Source: Candidatus Iainarchaeum sp. (GTDB lineage: Archaea; Iainarchaeota; Iainarchaeia; Iainarchaeales; JAGVWC01). From it: 37,876 bases of DNA. Below are positions 33,318-37,876 of the stretch, in pieces. Within the stretch, counting starts at the first letter, position 1. Every line of letters begins with the position of its first letter. The stretch is taken from positions 1 through 37,876 of the forward strand of contig JAGVWC010000005.1 of assembly GCA_018304465.1 (NCBI GenBank), in the 5' to 3' direction. Position numbers and translations under genes: made by a program. Below the pieces are notes generated by a model. That model saw nothing but the letters and a program-made list of their open reading frames with translations. It ran no database searches and was not told the DNA's origin.

Positions 33318-33329
33318 CGGTGAAAAAGA

Positions 33330-34256
33330 ATGGGTAAAATGGAAAAAGTTTTGTTGGCATGTTTCGCGTTTTTTGTGTTGTTTTCCGCGGTCAGTGCCCA
33401 GGTTTTTTTCGCGGATGTGAATTCGCAGGATCGAAACCAAGCGGACGTGAATTTTTCGCGGTTTCCCGAAATCGCCGAAATCACGGAAAAAATTTCTAAG
33501 CTTGAATCCTCGATTTTCGAGATGCGCTCTCAGGACTTGACGACGGTGCGTGTTTCGGATGGTTTAATCGTTGTTTCGGAACAGTTCAAAGCTGAAAAAG
33601 AAAAGCTTCGAACAACCCGGATCGCGGATTTTTCGGCTTCCAAATCCAAGTTAACCGAATTGTTTGGGTTGGTGGAACTGGCTTTTGAGGCCAAAGACGA
33701 AATTGGGGTGCTTGAACGCAAATTGGAGGAGGTTCGAAGCGAAATAGATCCTGTTCCGGTTGAAGAGGTTTTGTCCAAAGCCAAAGGCGAATTGAAAGAC
33801 GAGCGGTACGAGAAAGCCATTGAATTGGCGGTGGAAGGACAAGAATTGATCGTGGATTTGCAGTCTTTTGATACCAAGGCCCGGGCCGCTGCGGAAGCCG
33901 CTACCTCGAATCTGGTGACGACGTTGGATAACAACAAGGTGAATATTCTCATCGGTATCCTGGTTTTGGTGGTCGGGTATTTGCTGTTATCGAGTTGGTT
34001 GCGGCATTACTTGATTTGGAACAAGATTAAGTCGCTTGAACTTGAGCGCGAAGCCATCAAATCGGAGATTAAAAAGGCCCAGGAAGATTTTTTTGTAAAG
34101 GGTTCGATGCCGGAGCGCTTGTATCATATCCGGATCGAGGTTTTTTCGGACATGTTGCGGGATATTGGTCGACAACTTGCGGTTTTAATGGAAGAAGAGC
34201 GGCATGCCAAAATGGTGGATTTATCGTTCATTGCAAAAAAATTTAAACCCAAATAG
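33330..34256 (+). CDS. Helical membrane protein related to the stalk and tail of the giant surface protein
   Basis: 308 residues. Signal peptide (KVLLACFAFFVLFSAVSA), then a ~170-residue extracellular part that is mostly helical (ITEKISKLESSIFEMR, SKLTELFGLVELAFEAKDEIGVLERKLEEV). The piece SKAKGELKDERYEKAIELAVEGQEL resembles the membrane-proximal stalk of the giant protein (LAQLAFMRGEFEKALQRLEDAES). The membrane helix is at ~206-226. The cytoplasmic tail contains KAQEDFFVKGSMPERLYH near 250, the shared motif. It starts 12 bases after the giant gene, with GGTGA as ribosome site, and precedes the KaiC-like ATPase. It may be a subunit that pairs with the giant protein at the membrane (inference). 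Confidence 0.85.
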   Translation: MGKMEKVLLACFAFFVLFSAVSAQVFFADVNSQDRNQADVNFSRFPEIAEITEKISKLESSIFEMRSQDLTTVRVSDGLIVVSEQFKAEKEKLRTTRIADFSASKSKLTELFGLVELAFEAKDEIGVLERKLEEVRSEIDPVPVEEVLSKAKGELKDERYEKAIELAVEGQELIVDLQSFDTKARAAAEAATSNLVTTLDNNKVNILIGILVLVVGYLLLSSWLRHYLIWNKIKSLELEREAIKSEIKKAQEDFFVKGSMPERLYHIRIEVFSDMLRDIGRQLAVLMEEERHAKMVDLSFIAKKFKPK

Positions 34257-34285
34257 CGTTAAAGTAAACAGGTGCGTGATTCAAA

Positions 34286-35077
34286 ATGGTAAAACAAACA
34301 ACGGCTGGAATTTCGAATGGATATCTCTTGACGGGGATTCCGGGTTTGGATAAGATGATGGATCATGGTATCCCCGTGGGGTCGGCGATTTTGATTGAAG
34401 GCGGACCCGGTTCCGGAAAAACCTTGTTGTGTCTTCAGACAGGCGTAAATCTTTGCCAGGTTGGAAAAAAAGTTCTGTACATGAGCTTCGAAGAACGCGA
34501 AGACCGTTTGCGGGACCACATGCACCAGTTCGGTTTTGACCCGACAGAATTTGAAAAAAACGGCTTGTTGTTGATCAAGCGGTTTAACGCCCTTGATATC
34601 GCGCGTAGTGTCGAAGCGTTGCTTTCGGAAGCCAAAAAAGAATTGTTGATCGACGTGCAGCCGGTGTTGATTCCAACGGAGTTTACGCCGGATTTCGTTT
34701 TGATTGATTCGTTGACTTCGATTTCGTCCGCGTTTTCAGGGGAAAAATACCGGTTCCGTATTTACATGGAACAATTGTTCCGATATCTTGAATCGCATAA
34801 CATCACTTCGTTTTTGATCCGTGAATCCGCAAACCCGACGCACATCGGAAAAGGGTCCGGCAGCGATAATGAGGAAGCCGTGAGCTTTTTGTCGGACGGA
34901 ATTATCGCGATTTACAATGTGTTGTACGAAAACGGTACGCGGGGACGCGCCATGGAAATTTTCAAGCTTCGGGGAGAAAACTTCGACCGAAAAGTCGTGG
35001 AATACCTCATTGAAGGCGGAAAAGGCGTGACGATTAATCCGGATACCGTGATTACGGGGAAATATCAGTTGACCTAA
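34286..35077 (+). CDS. KaiC-like RecA-superfamily ATPase (locus 2)
   Basis: 263 residues, one KaiC-type domain starting near the N-terminus (LTGIPGLDKMMDHGIPVGS, the usual opening). Walker A GGPGSGKT at 39-46 (K45), catalytic-type acidic pair E69-E70 (MSFEERED), Walker B DFVLIDSL with D141. It shares with the ATPase at 7732 the sequence F[DN]AL[DE]IAR[NS]VEA, an insert before Walker B, and the final FK/LKLR...RK/RI segment, so the two are paralogues. GTGAT five bases before the ATG is the ribosome site. Last gene of the operon with the giant protein and its helical partner; a double poly-T tract follows. A role in energising or sensing the surface complex is inferred from position only. Confidence 0.92.
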   Translation: MVKQTTAGISNGYLLTGIPGLDKMMDHGIPVGSAILIEGGPGSGKTLLCLQTGVNLCQVGKKVLYMSFEEREDRLRDHMHQFGFDPTEFEKNGLLLIKRFNALDIARSVEALLSEAKKELLIDVQPVLIPTEFTPDFVLIDSLTSISSAFSGEKYRFRIYMEQLFRYLESHNITSFLIRESANPTHIGKGSGSDNEEAVSFLSDGIIAIYNVLYENGTRGRAMEIFKLRGENFDRKVVEYLIEGGKGVTINPDTVITGKYQLT

Positions 35078-35082
35078 AAACC

Positions 35083-35103
35083 CCTTTTTTTCCTATTTTT
35101 TTT
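35083..35103 (+). terminator. Double poly-T terminator after the ATPase gene
   Basis: T7 and T8 tracts separated by CCTA start a few bases after the stop codon. Typical archaeal terminator, ending the 9-kb operon. Confidence 0.6.
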
Positions 35104-35142
35104 GTTATCCATAAAAACCTTTTTGTTCCTGTTTTTCTGTCT

Positions 35143-35148
35143 GGTGAT
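35143..35148 (+). promoter_or_regulatory. Shine-Dalgarno site GGTGAT of the FEN-1 gene
   Basis: GGTGAT lies three bases before the GTG at 35152 and supports that non-ATG start, which also gives the conserved MGxxIGELIP N-terminus. Confidence 0.7.
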
Positions 35149-35151
35149 GAA

Positions 35152-36177
35152 GTGGGTACGCCGATTGGGGAATTGATTCCGCGCAGGCCGTTGGAATTAT
35201 CCGAATTATCCGGTCGAAAAGTGGGTTTTGATTCCTATAACATGCTGTATCAGTTTTTGACGAATATTCGGTCTATGGATGGAAATCCCTTGATGGATTC
35301 CCGTGGTTTTGTCACGAGTCATTTGACGGGGTTGCTGTATCGCACGGCCAGCATTGTCGAGCAAGGCATCAAGCCGGTGTTTGTTTTTGACGGAAAACCC
35401 CCCGAATTAAAATCAAGGACTTTGGACGCGCGTAACCGGATTCGAACCGATGCCAAGGAAAAATTCGAGAAAGCCAAAGCCGACGGGGATCTGGAAGGCG
35501 CGCGAAAATTCGGTTCCATGTCCACGCGTTTGACTCCCGAAATCGTGGATAGCGCCAAAGAACTGATTCAATTATTGGGGTATCCGATTATTCAGGCGCC
35601 AAGCGAAGGCGAAGCCGAGATTTCGTATTTGGTTTCAAAAGGCGATTTGTACGCCGGAGTCAGCCAGGATTATGACGCGTTGTTGTTTGGTTGCAGCCGT
35701 CTGGTGCGAAACCTCGCGTTTTCGGGCAAGCGAAAGGTTCCGGGTCGAAACGCCTATATCGAGGTGGAACCGGAATACCTGGAACTGGATTCGGTGTTGA
35801 AAACCCTCGGGATTTCGCAGCAAAAACTCGTGTGGCTTGGAATTCTGGTGGGAACGGATTTTAACGAAAAATTCCCGAAAATCGGTCCGAAAACCGCGTT
35901 GAAAATCGTGAAGAATTGCAATTCGTTTGACGAAATCGTTTCGTATACGGAATTCACACCGAATTTTGATTTTGCCGAAGTGGAATCGATTTTTTTGAAC
36001 CCGTCTCACACCGACAAGTTCGATTTGTCGTTTTCCGCGCCGCAAAAAGAAAAAATCCGCTCGTTTTTGGTGGACCAGCATGATTTTTCTTTGGACCGCG
36101 TGGAGTCCGTGCTTCAAAAAATCGACAAGGCCTTGAATCAAAAAGGAAGCCAGTCGCGTTTGGGTGACTGGGCTTAA
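35152..36177 (+). CDS. fen: Flap endonuclease 1
   Basis: Structure-specific nuclease that removes 5' flaps from Okazaki fragments and in base-excision repair, normally guided by PCNA. 341 residues, standard archaeal length. The seven metal-binding acids are all in place: D27 (GFDSYN), D80 (VFDGKPP), E152 and E154 (SEGEAE), D173 and D175 (SQDYDALLFG) and D236 (GTDFN). The helix-hairpin-helix (FPKIGPKTALKIVK) is at about 243-256. The C-terminus QSRLGDWA is a PCNA-interaction peptide with a single terminal aromatic (W340) where WF or FF is usual. It starts with GTG behind a perfect ribosome site. It sits between two surface-protein loci without obvious functional link. Confidence 0.96.
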   Translation: MGTPIGELIPRRPLELSELSGRKVGFDSYNMLYQFLTNIRSMDGNPLMDSRGFVTSHLTGLLYRTASIVEQGIKPVFVFDGKPPELKSRTLDARNRIRTDAKEKFEKAKADGDLEGARKFGSMSTRLTPEIVDSAKELIQLLGYPIIQAPSEGEAEISYLVSKGDLYAGVSQDYDALLFGCSRLVRNLAFSGKRKVPGRNAYIEVEPEYLELDSVLKTLGISQQKLVWLGILVGTDFNEKFPKIGPKTALKIVKNCNSFDEIVSYTEFTPNFDFAEVESIFLNPSHTDKFDLSFSAPQKEKIRSFLVDQHDFSLDRVESVLQKIDKALNQKGSQSRLGDWA

Positions 36178-36214
36178 AACAAACCCTTTTATTTCAAAAC
36201 AACCTTTTTGGTTC

Positions 36215-37876
36215 ATGCGTTTATTTGTTTTATTGGGGCTACTGGTCGTTCTTTCAAATGTTTTTGCCGCGAATTCGTGCGGTGATACCAACAACGTGTG
36301 CACGTTTGATTCGAATATTTCTGTGGATCAAAACTGGGTTGATGGGAATACGTATGTGATTTTGGCGGATGTGAATGTTACTGGAGCGGGAACGGATTTG
36401 AATATTGCTCCTGGAACCGTGGTCAAATATGGGGTGGGGCGAAGTCTGATTGCGCGGGATGGCGGACGTATCCTGGCCAATGGAACCGTTGATAAAAACA
36501 TTATTTTTACGAGTTGTCGCGATCAAAATTCATACGCGGGTTCTGCGAATGTAAACACTGCGACGGTTTCGGGTTGTTCGGGTGCGCCAGATTCGAGTGA
36601 TTATAATACTGCGATTTGGGTTCGGTCTAATGCGGGTTATTCGAAAAGTGATTCGTTTTCGTTTCTCAAAGTGTTTGATGAAAATACGGGTATTCGGTTG
36701 GATCAAAATTTGGGTAGTGTGCATGATTCGAATTTTATGGTTATTGGGCAAAGCGGGATATTAGTAAGCCTTTCAAGCGACGTCAACTTGTTCAATAATT
36801 CGTTTCAAAATATCAGTGGTCCTGGTGGAGCCAATGGAATATTGATCTTGGCTTCGTTCTCTGGAGAAATCCATGACAGTCGTTTTGCGGGAATCGTTAA
36901 TCCTTCCAACGGGATTCAGATTAACGTGTCCCCCGCGGTCGGAGGTCAAATCTTTTTCAATCAGTTTTTTGATTTCAACGGAACGGCCATTTTGTTTACG
37001 GCCGGAAACGGAAGGTATATACAAGACAACAATTTTTGGCATGTGTTACCCAACGGAACCGCGATCCGAACCGTTGGAGCGGCAGGAGCTGTTTCAAATA
37101 ATCGTTTTTGGGATTTTAATACGGCTACCGCTATTTCGCTTGGTGGAAGCAGCTCCGGCGGCATCGCCTACAATCGGTTCTCAGATTTTAAAGCCGCTTC
37201 AACCGCCATTCTCCACAACGGGGCAGTGACCACCGGAGACTTTTCATGGAATCTATACCATGACTTTAACAACTCGATTGGAATCAACAACACAGGAACG
37301 ACACTATTCTACCTCGCTATTGGCGTCACATTCGCATCCTTTCACTCGACTTCCATCGCAATCAAAAACACTTCAGGCACTTTGATGGACTTCTCGTATC
37401 ACACGTTATTTGCCAATATTAACACCGCGTATAACGGCACAATTAGTCAAACCCCAGCCTATCCAAACGCGTATTACAATGTAACCACTCCCGGAGCAAC
37501 CCCTGCGTTTCATGCCAAAGACATCAATGCCCAAACCGGATTCACTACGGATCCGTTTATCGCAGATAATTCTGATCGAAACTTCCTGCTTAATACGAAT
37601 CCAACGGGTGGTGCCAAACTCGTCGATGCCGGAACCATTGCCATTCCCGGAGGCTGCTTAACCCGAACAACCCAGCTCAACAACAAACTCGACTGCAACA
37701 TTTATGACATTGGATACTCCTACGATCAAAACGGTCCATACGTGCAAGTGCTTTCTCCGAACGATTTTAACACGCTCACTGGGGTCCAGACTATCGATTT
37801 CAATGTTGAATCGGCTTATGATTCTGTTAGTGTGATTACGGCGGCTTTGGCTTATTCATTGATTGGAAGTGGAAAC
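36215..37876 (+). CDS. Second giant beta-helix surface protein, 3' end outside the window
   Basis: The frame is open from the ATG at 36215 to the window edge (554 codons, no stop). The signal peptide (RLFVLLGLLVVLSNVFA) is followed by NSCGDTNNVC, the same start as the giant protein at 25920 (GCGDTNNTC). Shared blocks in the same order are IIFTSCRDQ, TVSGCSGAPDSSDYNTA, DPFIADNSDRNFLLN, YDQNGPYVQVLSP and TGVQTIDFNVESA. So the two are paralogues over the whole beta-helix and into the Ig-like domain; this copy has a helix ~350 residues shorter. By homology a membrane helix and tail are expected beyond the window. A CTTTTATTTC stretch (36186-36195) may be the TATA box. Confidence 0.85.
   Translation, partial: MRLFVLLGLLVVLSNVFAANSCGDTNNVCTFDSNISVDQNWVDGNTYVILADVNVTGAGTDLNIAPGTVVKYGVGRSLIARDGGRILANGTVDKNIIFTSCRDQNSYAGSANVNTATVSGCSGAPDSSDYNTAIWVRSNAGYSKSDSFSFLKVFDENTGIRLDQNLGSVHDSNFMVIGQSGILVSLSSDVNLFNNSFQNISGPGGANGILILASFSGEIHDSRFAGIVNPSNGIQINVSPAVGGQIFFNQFFDFNGTAILFTAGNGRYIQDNNFWHVLPNGTAIRTVGAAGAVSNNRFWDFNTATAISLGGSSSGGIAYNRFSDFKAASTAILHNGAVTTGDFSWNLYHDFNNSIGINNTGTTLFYLAIGVTFASFHSTSIAIKNTSGTLMDFSYHTLFANINTAYNGTISQTPAYPNAYYNVTTPGATPAFHAKDINAQTGFTTDPFIADNSDRNFLLNTNPTGGAKLVDAGTIAIPGGCLTRTTQLNNKLDCNIYDIGYSYDQNGPYVQVLSPNDFNTLTGVQTIDFNVESAYDSVSVITAALAYSLIGSGN

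Overview
The window is from an archaeon, most likely a DPANN lineage (Diapherotrites, Micrarchaeota or a relative; the exact phylum is my inference). The archaeal signs are a FEN-1 flap endonuclease with a GTG start, a bifunctional phosphoglucose/phosphomannose isomerase, KaiC-like single-domain ATPases, FtsZ behind a strong archaeal TATA box, many TATA-like boxes 22-35 nt upstream of start codons (leaderless mRNAs), GGTGAT Shine-Dalgarno sites, and ATGA stop/start overlaps. Two aminoacyl-tRNA synthetases look bacterial instead: LeuRS is of the bacterial type, and AlaRS is a short form that I associate with CPR bacteria.

Layout. 1-1041: a small AbrB-like regulator overlapping a tiny membrane protein, with inverted repeats upstream, then tRNA-Gln(UUG) and tRNA-Ile(GAU). 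1132-5011: a mini zinc-binding protein, then on the minus strand an unassigned protein, an NDP-kinase-like protein, a Nudix hydrolase, PGI/PMI and a basic unknown protein. 5099-7717: a coiled-coil protein and a membrane-anchored beta-sandwich protein. 7732-11482 (minus): an ATGA-linked three-gene operon of two surface proteins and a KaiC-like ATPase. 11584-17409: a small Cys-rich membrane protein, LeuRS (minus) and a Cys-rich beta-helix surface protein. 17886-21082: AlaRS and FtsZ. 21183-25809: a ten-repeat FG-GAP-like surface protein and a convergent site-2 protease. 25920-35077: a giant 2465-residue beta-helix surface protein, a smaller membrane protein and a second KaiC-like ATPase. 35152-end: FEN-1 and the start of a second giant beta-helix protein, cut by the window edge.

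The main theme is cell-surface biology. At two separate loci, exported proteins with a beta-rich or helical ectodomain, one C-terminal membrane helix and a cytoplasmic helical tail are encoded directly upstream of a KaiC-like ATPase. Five copies of a related tail motif (roughly [AL]-Q-x-x-[YF/C]-[FY] followed 9-11 residues later by an aromatic) occur in the four proteins. I know no described system with this layout. It is the best candidate here for a new one: an ATPase that may act on, or sense through, the tails of large surface fibres. The surface proteins also share CGNGxC-type cysteine modules and an unusual abundance of D-x-N, often as D-x-N-x-S/T.

Long open frames antisense to the big genes were treated as shadows. 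No CRISPR array, rRNA, insertion sequence or replication origin was seen.
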